DNA of 64,000 nt, taken from contig NZ_AUAS01000012.1 in assembly GCF_000428845.1 (NCBI RefSeq), forward strand, positions 1 to 64,000, given 5' to 3'. A program made the position numbers and the translations under genes. The notes beneath the pieces are model-generated. The model was not told the DNA's origin and searched no databases. It was given only the letters and a program-made list of their open reading frames with translations. Numbering within the stretch: the first letter of the stretch is position 1; each line of letters opens with the position of its first letter. This DNA is from Dyadobacter alkalitolerans DSM 23607 (GTDB lineage Bacteria; Bacteroidota; Bacteroidia; Cytophagales; Spirosomataceae). Below are positions 7,416 to 16,114 of this stretch, piece by piece.

Positions 7416-9905
7416 TTAATCCTGATCAAATCCCTCTTCGTCTTCTTCACCTCCTTTTTCCAGTCTAACGAATGCACCCCGACGCGGAGCAGGCATGATG
7501 CTGTTTTCGCCGCGCACTGTCTGCCATACTATTTCGCTAAAAACCAGGTCATCAATCGCATCGGGAATGGAAAGATCAAACTGGTCTGTTTTACGGGAGT
7601 TTTTATTAACCGCCACATTTTTCTGATCCAGATCCACTCCAGCTTCTTTTGAAGTGAATGTGCCCGGATTAACCTTATTATCAAAACACCTCCACATCGG
7701 TGTGGCCGCCGCATCGTACTGGCTCATGGGCTTGATCCCCAAAATCAACTCCATTGTACGCAGCATACCGGAAGTAGAATACATCGTATGGTCCACAAAC
7801 CCTCTCTTTACAAAACCGCCAGCCACAAATGCAATGGAACGGTGTGCATCCACGTGATCGGGTCCATTCTGAGCATCATCTTCGAGGATGAATACAACTG
7901 ATTCATTCCAAACCTTACTTTTGGAAAGGTGCTCAACAAAGCGCCCAACTGCCAGGTCATTATCAGCCACAGCAGCAAACGGCGTGGGCTTTCCTACACT
8001 GGCACCCGATGTATGATCATTACCAAACCTTAATGTATTCAATCTTGGGAGTTTGCCTGCGGCGAGTAATTCATCAAAATCCTTTTCCCATGCAGCTTCC
8101 CGATCAATATCCTTATAGCCCAGATTATAACCTTTGAAAGTCGGGCAATAATGTCCTTCAAGTGTTTTGATATTGGCTTTCCCCTCGTCTGCAAACCAGC
8201 CGTAACTGCGGAATGTTAGCCCGGCACGCAAGGCATGGTCCCAGATAAATCCGTCCCTGGGATGCGCGATTTCTTTCTGCCCCTCGTAATCATACGTGCC
8301 GCCACGACCTCCATAGCTGGTTACCCAGTTTTTCTCCACATAGTCATTGGCATAAGCAGCCGATGACCAGTTATGCCCGTCGGCACTCACCTCTGCATCG
8401 ACGTAAAAGTTATCGAGTAACACAAACTGACGGGCCAATGCGTGCTGGTTCGGTGTGATCTTTTCAGGAAACAAACAAAGGGAAGGGTCGCCATTTCCTT
8501 CCTTCATATCGCCCAGGACCTGGTCGTATGTACGGTTTTCCTTGATAATGTAAAACACATATTTAATCGGCGATTTATCACCCACTTTCATCGGGATCGG
8601 ATTACCAGCCTCTCCTTCCGCATTCAGCTCCTTATTTTTGGTATAAGGCGTGTTGGCATATACCACACGCGAGTACGCTGAAAGCGTTTGCGCCGAAGGT
8701 GCATCTATGATGGATAATGTACCTTTAAACAATCCTCCGATGTACTGCTCCCTGCCCGTGTATGCCTGCGGATTTGGCCCTACTTGTTGCGGAACTTTTG
8801 ATAAATTCGGGTTTGGACCTTTTGGATTTGCCTTAGACGAAAATCCTTTCCCATTAGTAACAAATATCTTTGAGCCAATTGTTTTCACAGCCGTCGGATA
8901 CCAGCCTGTCGGGATAAATCCGATGGAACGGCTGCGACCTTTGGTTTCTACATCAAAAACTGCCAGGCAATTATTATCAGCATTGGCGATGTATAAGGTT
9001 TTCTCATCTTCACTCAGTGCAAGCCCATTAGGCGTCGTACCCACAGGCGCATCCGGAAAAAGAGAAGTCGTTAATGTTTCCGACACTTGTCTTTTTGCCA
9101 GATCAATGAGCGCCACGGTGTTATCATTGCCGTTGGCTGCATATAAAAACCTGCCATCTCTGGTCAATAGCAGGTCGTTGGGATTTTTGTTGGTCGCAAT
9201 TTCCGCTGCAATCTGCTGTGTTTGTGTGTTTACGACCACCACCCGCGAGCCGCCCCAAAGCGAAACATAAAGCTCTTTTTTATCATTAGAAAGCAAACAG
9301 GTGTAAGCCGCCGCACCTAAGTTTAGCTTACCAATGGTTTTTTTGGTCTGAGCATCACAAACATAAAGCGCGCTGTCTTCTTTGGTCACCACATAAATCC
9401 GATTTTGAGCGTCGTCGACTGCTATTCCGGTAGGAGATATTTTGACGGGCCACGGTTTGCCCAGCACAATCGGCTCAGCAGCAACAAGTTGTTGGTCTTC
9501 TATTTTGTATACCAAAATCTTATTGTCGTTCCCACCTGAGGCATATATCATTTTCTCATCCTGACTGAATGCCAGACCAAGGTATGATTTGGCGACAATG
9601 GCAGTGTCCAGCACTTTCTCGGAAGCCGCGTCAATCAATGTAATGCTTTGGGTGCTCTGCCCGTTGTTAGTGACAGCCAGGTATTTTTTGGAAGGGGAAA
9701 CAACTAAGTTTAAAGGTAGGTCGTCCAGGTCCAGGCTACGGCCTACCGGTGTGAGTGACCAGCCATTGGGCAGGTCAATGCGTTTGGCGGAAAGTTGCTT
9801 ATACAAGGCTAATTCCTCGGATTGACCGCCTGCATTCCTTTTACAGCCGTAGCAGATGATGCCCGCCAGCATCAGGTAAATTGCAAATTTCAGATTTTTT
9901 GTCAT
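7416..9905 (-). CDS. YncE-type beta-propeller/phosphoesterase lipoprotein
   Basis: An 829-residue two-domain protein. A lipoprotein signal ends at Cys21 (GIICYGC). The first half (about 45-400) is a YVTN/YncE seven-bladed propeller, with blades such as IYASGGNDNKILVY, LYVSLWGGSRVVVVNTQTQQ and LYAANGNDNTVALIDL. The second half (about 450-800) is a phosphoesterase-family domain of the acid phosphatase/phospholipase C group: YIIKENRTYDQVLGDM near its start, SADGHNWSSAAYANDYVEKN, and FILEDDAQNGPDHVDAHR with likely metal ligands. It should act at the cell surface or in the periplasm on a phosphate ester. It is the second gene of a minus-strand pair, 31 bases after the TonB-dependent receptor gene, which suggests substrate capture and hydrolysis in one operon. 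Substrate unknown. Confidence 0.88.
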   Translation of the reverse strand: MTKNLKFAIYLMLAGIICYGCKRNAGGQSEELALYKQLSAKRIDLPNGWSLTPVGRSLDLDDLPLNLVVSPSKKYLAVTNNGQSTQSITLIDAASEKVLDTAIVAKSYLGLAFSQDEKMIYASGGNDNKILVYKIEDQQLVAAEPIVLGKPWPVKISPTGIAVDDAQNRIYVVTKEDSALYVCDAQTKKTIGKLNLGAAAYTCLLSNDKKELYVSLWGGSRVVVVNTQTQQIAAEIATNKNPNDLLLTRDGRFLYAANGNDNTVALIDLAKRQVSETLTTSLFPDAPVGTTPNGLALSEDEKTLYIANADNNCLAVFDVETKGRSRSIGFIPTGWYPTAVKTIGSKIFVTNGKGFSSKANPKGPNPNLSKVPQQVGPNPQAYTGREQYIGGLFKGTLSIIDAPSAQTLSAYSRVVYANTPYTKNKELNAEGEAGNPIPMKVGDKSPIKYVFYIIKENRTYDQVLGDMKEGNGDPSLCLFPEKITPNQHALARQFVLLDNFYVDAEVSADGHNWSSAAYANDYVEKNWVTSYGGRGGTYDYEGQKEIAHPRDGFIWDHALRAGLTFRSYGWFADEGKANIKTLEGHYCPTFKGYNLGYKDIDREAAWEKDFDELLAAGKLPRLNTLRFGNDHTSGASVGKPTPFAAVADNDLAVGRFVEHLSKSKVWNESVVFILEDDAQNGPDHVDAHRSIAFVAGGFVKRGFVDHTMYSTSGMLRTMELILGIKPMSQYDAAATPMWRCFDNKVNPGTFTSKEAGVDLDQKNVAVNKNSRKTDQFDLSIPDAIDDLVFSEIVWQTVRGENSIMPAPRRGAFVRLEKGGEEDEEGFDQD

Positions 9906-9936
9906 GGTGAGTTAGCAGAATTTTGTACTATATTTT

Positions 9937-11946
9937 TTAAAATTTTCCCGTCAAAGTAAGCCATAGACTGCGGCCGACGCCATTGATCCCCGAACCGTGT
10001 GTACGATAATCTTCATTACTAATGTTCTGTAAAACAGCGTTTAATGCAAAATACTTGGTCTCATATCCCGTCATTAAGTTCACTATTAACCAGCCCGGCG
10101 TGCCTCCTTTTGGGATGCGGTTATCTGCTGCGTCTCCCGCTGCCAACCTGGTTTGTTTGCCGGCAAACCATGCCTCCGGACGGGCAAACCATCCATTATT
10201 GCGATACTCTAGTCCAAACCTTCCGTTCAATGGCGGAATGCGACGGACCGGCTCCTTTTTGGTTACATTTTCACCAAAATTATAAGCAGCTGAGCCGTAC
10301 ACTTTCCAATCATTTTCAAAGACATATTCTGCCTCAAACTCCCCGCCCCTGACGTATGCACGCTCTACGTTTTCCTTTCGGTACACATCAATGCCATCTA
10401 TTTTCTGACCATCAACTTTCACGCGGGCAATCAGGTTGCGCAGATTGTTTTGAAATAATCCGGCACACAATGCAAGCCCGCCAGAATGGTATTTGTAACC
10501 CGCCTCAAAATTGTAGGATGTTTCGGGTTTGAGATCGTATGCAGGTAACTCGTACCGGAAATCGACGATTCCCAGTGTTCCCATATCATCAATGTTCGGT
10601 GCCCTGAAACCAGAGTGGAAGGATGTGTAAAAATTGGAATTTTCGCCAGGCAGATAAGAGATAGATGCATTCCCGACAAGTGCATGCGGCTTCACAGAAA
10701 CGCTACCCAGCGCTTCGTCGGCAACTTTTATATTAAAACCATTAAAGCGCCCGCCAAACGAAAACCGCCAGGCATCCAGCTTTACTTGATGAAGTGAATA
10801 AACTGCATAATTCAGGTATTTACTATCATCAGGATAGAGCCCGCGGCTGGCCAGTGGCGCGGCATCTGCTATTTGATCGGTCTTACTGCTCTTGACAACA
10901 TCATTGTAGATCTCTATTCCGGAACTGGCGTTCCAGAAAGGCGTAATGTCAGAGATTGCATTGATGATCAGCCCGGTAGTCTGCACTTTATCAGTCTCTG
11001 TGCGCAAACTGTTACTGCCATTTTTTCGGCTGAGCCGACCTTCATTAGTCGATTGGAAAGAGCCGGTCAGTGACAATTCGGACGCCCATTTACTGGATGT
11101 ATTGCCTTTTAATTTAACATAGCTTAAAGACCGTCTTTGCGGATCAAATTCATTCAGTGCAAAGTTTTCGAGCTTGTAACGATAGTACAGCGGCACGTGT
11201 TTTTGAGAAACCGATTGATGTGCCAGGGTCAGCGTCCATGAATCAGTCAGTTTCAAAAGCAGTTTCGCATCAAAGGCCCGGTCTTTGTAGCCACTCGGCG
11301 TTTGTTTGCCGGTAGTATCTCCACCTATCAGATCCCCAAAATTACGGATACTGATGCCGCCCGAGAATGCAGCACGCAAGCCCGAGAGCTCGACCCCTGC
11401 CCGTAATGTCTTTTCCATGTTACCCGTCGCGTAACGCGCTACTGCTTTGCCATGGACAGATATCTTTTCGGAAAATGCAGGAGTCGCAGTCAATAATTGA
11501 AGAGTGCCACCCAATGCATCCGAGCCATAAGCTACCGAACCACCTCCGCGTAAAACCTCCATTTTATTGATACTAAAAGGATCAATGGTGTTCAGGTACT
11601 GGTTGGGACCATAGCGAAATGTGCTGTTGTTCAGTCGGATTCCGTCTATTAGAATGAGCGTCTGATTTCCGGTTAGTCCGCGTAAAAAAGGCGATCCCGC
11701 TCCGTGCGTGGTTTTTTGCACAAAAACGCCGGTGGTCCCCATCAGGGCTTCCGGCGTTGTGCGGGGCTGATATGTCTGAAAACTTTTGGAAGAAAAAACG
11801 GAGATAGAGCCAGCTGTTTGAAACGTTTTTTCATTGGCCCGGCTGGCCGTAATGTTAACCTGACTTAATAATTCGGTCCGCAGCGAATCGTTCTTCTGTC
11901 CGTAAGCTGAAATACTTAAAAGAATAAGACCGTAGATTATTTTCAT
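9937..11946 (-). CDS. TonB-dependent outer-membrane receptor
   Basis: A 669-residue receptor. Signal peptide about 1-16 (MKIIYGLILLSISAYGQ). The plug domain (about 30-160) includes VNITASRANEKTFQTAG, TTGVFVQKTTHGAGSPFLRG, LILIDGIRLNNSTFRYGP and MEVLRGGGSVAYGSDALGGT; the rest is a 22-strand barrel ending in the typical aromatic terminus SLWLTLTGKF. It has no N-terminal CarboxypepD_reg extension and no SusD partner, so it resembles siderophore, haem or cobalamin-type receptors more than SusC glycan importers. It leads an operon with the propeller/phosphoesterase gene. The long 5' region (11947-12212) is shared with the divergent PadR gene. Ligand unknown; a phosphorylated compound is an inference from the partner. 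Confidence 0.9.
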   Translation of the reverse strand: MKIIYGLILLSISAYGQKNDSLRTELLSQVNITASRANEKTFQTAGSISVFSSKSFQTYQPRTTPEALMGTTGVFVQKTTHGAGSPFLRGLTGNQTLILIDGIRLNNSTFRYGPNQYLNTIDPFSINKMEVLRGGGSVAYGSDALGGTLQLLTATPAFSEKISVHGKAVARYATGNMEKTLRAGVELSGLRAAFSGGISIRNFGDLIGGDTTGKQTPSGYKDRAFDAKLLLKLTDSWTLTLAHQSVSQKHVPLYYRYKLENFALNEFDPQRRSLSYVKLKGNTSSKWASELSLTGSFQSTNEGRLSRKNGSNSLRTETDKVQTTGLIINAISDITPFWNASSGIEIYNDVVKSSKTDQIADAAPLASRGLYPDDSKYLNYAVYSLHQVKLDAWRFSFGGRFNGFNIKVADEALGSVSVKPHALVGNASISYLPGENSNFYTSFHSGFRAPNIDDMGTLGIVDFRYELPAYDLKPETSYNFEAGYKYHSGGLALCAGLFQNNLRNLIARVKVDGQKIDGIDVYRKENVERAYVRGGEFEAEYVFENDWKVYGSAAYNFGENVTKKEPVRRIPPLNGRFGLEYRNNGWFARPEAWFAGKQTRLAAGDAADNRIPKGGTPGWLIVNLMTGYETKYFALNAVLQNISNEDYRTHGSGINGVGRSLWLTLTGKF

Positions 11947-12092
11947 AGACGTGATATGTCAATATTGAATTCACATCAAATCTAGGCGTTCTCTGCTGGT
12001 TAAATTCAATTGATAAATTAAGGAATTATTAAGTCAATCGTGTAAGTGTTAGACAATAAGCCTTTGCATATGTCCATCAATGAACGATAACC

Positions 12093-12108
12093 TGTTCGTA
12101 TTTGAACA
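12093..12108. promoter_or_regulatory. Candidate operator TGTTC-N6-GAACA
   Basis: A perfect 5+5 inverted repeat with a 6-base spacer between the divergent TonB-receptor and PadR genes, 105 bases upstream of the PadR start. Could be a PadR or other dimeric regulator site; no second copy was seen. Confidence 0.3.
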
Positions 12109-12212
12109 ATATACTATCCATCCAGTCTCATAACTTCCAGTAATTGAGTATATTACAATCTGGGCACGAGATTTGATTTAACTTATTGTATATAATCAGG
12201 ACGCCGACTTTT

Positions 12213-12551
12213 ATGAAGAAAACAATCCTGGGAGAATTGGAAGAACTTGTGCTCCTTGTAGTAGCCGCAAGCACCGAGCAAATGTATGGGGTTCCTGTGA
12301 TGGAACAACTTCAATTGCATGCGGGCCGCAGCTTCACCATCGGTGCTGTTCATACAACATTGTATAGACTCGAGGAAAAGGGTTTCCTATCCTCTTCTGT
12401 GGGAGGCGCTACAACTGACCGGGGCGGAAGACGAAAGCGCTTTTTTGCGCTGACTGCAGCTGGTGCCACCGTACTAGCTGAAATCCGGACAATGCGAGAA
12501 AATCTCTGGCAAGCCATTCCGGAAGGAAAATTTAAGTTATTAGGCCAGTAA
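12213..12551 (+). CDS. PadR family transcriptional regulator
   Basis: A 112-residue winged-helix regulator: MKKTILGELEELVLLVVAAS opens the family's first helix, YGVPVMEQLQLHAGRSFTIG covers the recognition region, HTTLYRLEEKGFLSS is the classic helix plus wing turn, and RGGRRKRFFALTAAG the wing. A frame from TTG at 12186 exists, but ATG at 12213 gives the usual PadR beginning and is chosen. It is the first gene of an operon: the permease starts 16 bases after it. In Bacteroidota and Acidobacteria PadR genes of this kind commonly precede permeases with the prefix domain, and probably repress them in response to an unknown ligand. Confidence 0.9.
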   Translation: MKKTILGELEELVLLVVAASTEQMYGVPVMEQLQLHAGRSFTIGAVHTTLYRLEEKGFLSSSVGGATTDRGGRRKRFFALTAAGATVLAEIRTMRENLWQAIPEGKFKLLGQ

Positions 12552-12567
12552 CATAGCTCATCACAAC

Positions 12568-15186
12568 GTGACCCGAAAGCCTCAAAATCAGCAACCGAAA
12601 GCCCAACCTCCCCGCTGGGCCGACAAGCTTCTGGAATGGTTCATAGCACCGCACCTCCTAGAATTTGTACAGGGCGACTTGCATGAAGTTTTCTATAAAC
12701 AATTGGAAATGAACGGACTGTCCCGCGCTCGCCAGGGTTACGTATCGGCCGTATTCCACTGTCTGACACCGTTCTTTTACAAGCGTAACGCAACTTCGAA
12801 ACACCCGAATCCATCCCTTACCGATATGCTTCAATCCTATTTTACCACCGCCCGGCGCAATCTTGCCAAGAATAAAATGTACACAGCCATCAATGTCTTT
12901 GGGCTCGCCCTGGGTATGGCCTGCGCACTAATGATCGGTTTGTGGGTTCAGGATGAGCTCAGTTATAATCACTTTATTCCCGATGCAAAAACCGTCTTTT
13001 TTGTACGGACCAACTCGACCAACCGAAATACGGGAGAAATCGGCACGGGTGAAGTCACACCCGGGCCGCTACAGGATGCGCTTTCCAAAGACATACCCGA
13101 AATTGCCGCAGCCACAAAGGTCAATGCCTGGGCAGAGCTGCTGGTTAAGGTCGGAGAAAAAAGTGCCAAGGAGAAAGGATATTATGCCACGGACGATTTT
13201 TTTGGCATATTCGAATTTCCTGTTTTGAAAGGCAACCCACACATGGCGCTTGCGCAAACCAACCAGATAGTCATTACAGAAAAAATGGCTGCTAAATATT
13301 TTCCCAATACAGAGGCACTTGGAAAAACATTGCAGCTTAATAATGAAAAATTCTATGTCGTCGGTGCTGTGTTGAAGGATTTGCCAGGCAATTCAACTTT
13401 GAAGTTTAGCTGGGTGGTAAACTGGAAGGAGCAGGAACAGCCGTGGCAAAAAACCTGGGGCAACAGCTCTTTTTTAACCTATGTCCGGCTGCGGCAAAAT
13501 ACGACACAGATACAGGCTGAACAGAGTATGAAAGGCATTTACAAGCGCTATACGGATAAGGAGAACACCACCATGCCTATTCTTCAACCGATTACGGACG
13601 TTTACTTGTATGGTGAATACAAAATGGGCAAGCCGGTCGGTGGGCGGATCGAATATGTCCGGGTGTTTTCTGTCGTTGCAGCGTTTCTTTTGCTTATTGC
13701 CTGCATTAACTTTATGAATCTTGCCACAGCACGTTCTGCTACACGGGCCAAAGAGGTGGGTGTGCGAAAAGTGGTTGGCGCACTACGATCCTCGCTGATC
13801 GGGCAATTTTTAAGTGAATCTGTTCTCACCAGTGTCCTGGCCGTTGTCCTGGCGCTGGCTGCCGTGTGGTTCGCGTTGCCTGGCTTCAACCAGTTGTTTG
13901 GAAAGCAATTGGCCCTAAACCTTGCCAGTCCGGCGCTCTGGGCGGGGATTATAGCATTAACAATGCTGACCGGGCTTATGGCAGGAAGCTATCCGGCGTT
14001 GTTTTTGTCAGCATTAAGGCCGATAGCAATTCTTAAAGGCAAAATACAGTTTGGGAATGGTCCGGCACTCTTCCGAAAAATACTGGTTACATTTCAGTTT
14101 TCCTTATCCGTTTTTTTGATTGTTGGCATGCTTGCCGTGAGTAAGCAAATGCAGTATTTACGGACCAAAAATCTGGGTCTGGATCGTAACAATGTTATTT
14201 ACCTGACCCTGGAAGGCAATCTTACCAACCCCGAAAAGATGGAAGCTTTCAGGCAGGAAGTAATGAGGCAACCAGCCGTAGCATCGGCGACGGCCACGGC
14301 TATGCTCCCGGTCAACATCCAGGCAACATCGGGCGATTTATCCTGGCCGGGAAAAGATCCGAGCCTTGAAACCAATGTGACGGCGATGACGGTGGGAGCT
14401 GATTTTGTCAAAACCATGAACATTAAACTCGTGGACGGCAGGGACTTTCGTGCTGGCAGTGCAGCGGACTCGTCTGCCTACCTGATCAATGAGGCAACGG
14501 CCAGGCTGATGGGCGAAAAAAATCCTGTTGGCAAGGAGATCAAATTCTGGAAAGGCACCGGGCGTGTGATCGGACTTATGAAGGACTTCCATATGATTTC
14601 GCTGCACCAGGCTATCACCCCGCTTGTATTGACTTATATTCCCGAGAATTCGGGTTATTTATTAATAAAAACGCAGACGGGAAAAACGAAGCAAGCCCTC
14701 GCAGAGCTGAAAAATCTAGCCAGGCAATTCAATCCCGATTATCCTTTCGACTATCATTTTCTGGATGATGAGTATGAGAATCTTTACCGAAGCGAGCAAC
14801 AGGTCAATACGCTTGTCAATTACTTTGGTGTGCTGGCGATCCTGATTTCGTGTCTGGGGCTGTTCGGGTTGGCAGCGTTTACTGCCGAGCAGCGGACGAA
14901 GGAAATTGGCGTACGAAAAGTGCTCGGAGCAAGCTCTGCAAATATTGTCGGTCTTCTTTCTTCTGACTTTCTGAAACTCATCCTGATCGCATTGGTTCTT
15001 GCCTCTCCACTGGCATGGTGGGCTCTAAGCAGCTGGCTAGGCACATTTGCATACCATACAGGTTTAAGCTGGTGGATTTTCGCCATATCCGGCGTCGTAA
15101 CAACGTCCATTGCACTACTCACTGTCAGCTCCCAGGCAATCAAAGCCGCCTGGTTGAATCCTGTTTCTGCTTTAAGAACCGAGTGA
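12568..15186 (+). CDS. FtsX/MacB-like ABC permease with prefix domain
   Basis: An 872-residue membrane protein. Residues about 1-80 form the permease prefix domain found only downstream of PadR regulators (PPRWADKLLEWFIAPHLLEF, VQGDLHEVFYKQLE). Then come two MacB-like halves, each with a membrane helix, a large periplasmic domain (about 130-365 and 530-745) and three further helices with the FtsX core; signature sequences are RAKEVGVRKVVGA (middle) and EQRTKEIGVRKVLGAS (end). GTG at 12568 is the start. No ABC ATPase gene lies near; such orphan permeases are common in this phylum and their ATPase, if any, is encoded elsewhere. It sits between the PadR gene (16-base gap) and a CarboxypepD_reg protein gene (12-base gap). 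Cargo unknown. Confidence 0.88.
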   Translation: MTRKPQNQQPKAQPPRWADKLLEWFIAPHLLEFVQGDLHEVFYKQLEMNGLSRARQGYVSAVFHCLTPFFYKRNATSKHPNPSLTDMLQSYFTTARRNLAKNKMYTAINVFGLALGMACALMIGLWVQDELSYNHFIPDAKTVFFVRTNSTNRNTGEIGTGEVTPGPLQDALSKDIPEIAAATKVNAWAELLVKVGEKSAKEKGYYATDDFFGIFEFPVLKGNPHMALAQTNQIVITEKMAAKYFPNTEALGKTLQLNNEKFYVVGAVLKDLPGNSTLKFSWVVNWKEQEQPWQKTWGNSSFLTYVRLRQNTTQIQAEQSMKGIYKRYTDKENTTMPILQPITDVYLYGEYKMGKPVGGRIEYVRVFSVVAAFLLLIACINFMNLATARSATRAKEVGVRKVVGALRSSLIGQFLSESVLTSVLAVVLALAAVWFALPGFNQLFGKQLALNLASPALWAGIIALTMLTGLMAGSYPALFLSALRPIAILKGKIQFGNGPALFRKILVTFQFSLSVFLIVGMLAVSKQMQYLRTKNLGLDRNNVIYLTLEGNLTNPEKMEAFRQEVMRQPAVASATATAMLPVNIQATSGDLSWPGKDPSLETNVTAMTVGADFVKTMNIKLVDGRDFRAGSAADSSAYLINEATARLMGEKNPVGKEIKFWKGTGRVIGLMKDFHMISLHQAITPLVLTYIPENSGYLLIKTQTGKTKQALAELKNLARQFNPDYPFDYHFLDDEYENLYRSEQQVNTLVNYFGVLAILISCLGLFGLAAFTAEQRTKEIGVRKVLGASSANIVGLLSSDFLKLILIALVLASPLAWWALSSWLGTFAYHTGLSWWIFAISGVVTTSIALLTVSSQAIKAAWLNPVSALRTE

Positions 15187-15198
15187 CATTTAACTGAT

Positions 15199-16068
15199 AT
15201 GACCACCAAAAAATTAATAGTGTTATCTTTTTTGATAAGTCTGCCCATCACCTTAGTAGGCCAATCTTTTAAGGGAACGGTAATTGATGCTGTCAATGCA
15301 AAACCGTTACCTTATGCCAGCATAGGGGTGAAAGCAAAAAGCATCGGGGGAATAGCAGATGCAGACGGGCGCTTTCACATTGACATAAACAAGGCAGCAC
15401 CAACAGATACCATCATCGTGAGCTATCTGGGCTATGCGTCTGTAAAATTTATCAAACGGGAAATTTCGCAATCAGCCCACCAAATTAAGCTCAGCCCGGG
15501 CGCCCTGCAACTCCACGAAGTGATTGCACAAGGCAAACGGGAAATAATCCCGATTGGCAATCAGAAAGCAAGTGGGCAATACACGGGCTGGGGTGATTAT
15601 ATCAGTTCCAGAGGACGTCTAAGGGGTGTTGCTATTGAGACCAACGAGCTACCGTTGAAGCTGGCCAGGTTTAAGATGCATCTGGATGCATGTGAATTTG
15701 ACAGCGTCCGCTTTCGCTTGCATATTCTGCCTTTGGCCAAGGGCTACTCAGGCAATTTGAAGGCGGAATTAATTGATGAAAACATATTCTTTAATGTCAA
15801 CAAAGGCCAGAAATGGGTCAGTGTCGATTTAGCTCCTTACAATCTTGTCATTGATGAGAACATAGTCGTCGCCGTTGAATGGCTAGACGCATGGGTAAAA
15901 AAAGAAGCAAGGGATGAAAGTTACAAACTGACGATCTCTCTATCCAGAAAGGAAGGTTATATGTTTATCCGAAATACACCCGAAGAGCCTTTTCTGCCAA
16001 CAAAGTCCAAGTTCAGTCCCACAATGTATTTTGAAACCTATAAACCGGGTAATGAAGGCGTAGAATAA
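15199..16068 (+). CDS. Exported CarboxypepD_reg-like protein
   Basis: A 289-residue exported protein with a signal peptide of about 21 residues (LSFLISLPITLVGQ). Residues about 24-110 are a carboxypeptidase regulatory-like beta-sandwich (FKGTVIDAVNAKPLPYASIG, GGIADADGRFHIDINK, DTIIVSYLGYASVKF), the domain also used at the N-terminus of SusC-like receptors. Residues 115-289 are a second beta-rich domain of unknown family. There is no barrel, so it is not a receptor by itself. The gene follows the PadR-linked permease by 12 bases and is very likely in the same operon, suggesting an envelope-facing partner of the permease. Confidence 0.78.
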   Translation: MTTKKLIVLSFLISLPITLVGQSFKGTVIDAVNAKPLPYASIGVKAKSIGGIADADGRFHIDINKAAPTDTIIVSYLGYASVKFIKREISQSAHQIKLSPGALQLHEVIAQGKREIIPIGNQKASGQYTGWGDYISSRGRLRGVAIETNELPLKLARFKMHLDACEFDSVRFRLHILPLAKGYSGNLKAELIDENIFFNVNKGQKWVSVDLAPYNLVIDENIVVAVEWLDAWVKKEARDESYKLTISLSRKEGYMFIRNTPEEPFLPTKSKFSPTMYFETYKPGNEGVE

Positions 16069-16114
16069 GTAACTAGAAAGAAACTGACGTATCAATACTT
16101 CTTCTTCACTATCA

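Noticed and set aside
8650-9270. Plus-strand 206-codon frame
   Set aside because: Antisense to the propeller/phosphoesterase gene, no domain or start support.
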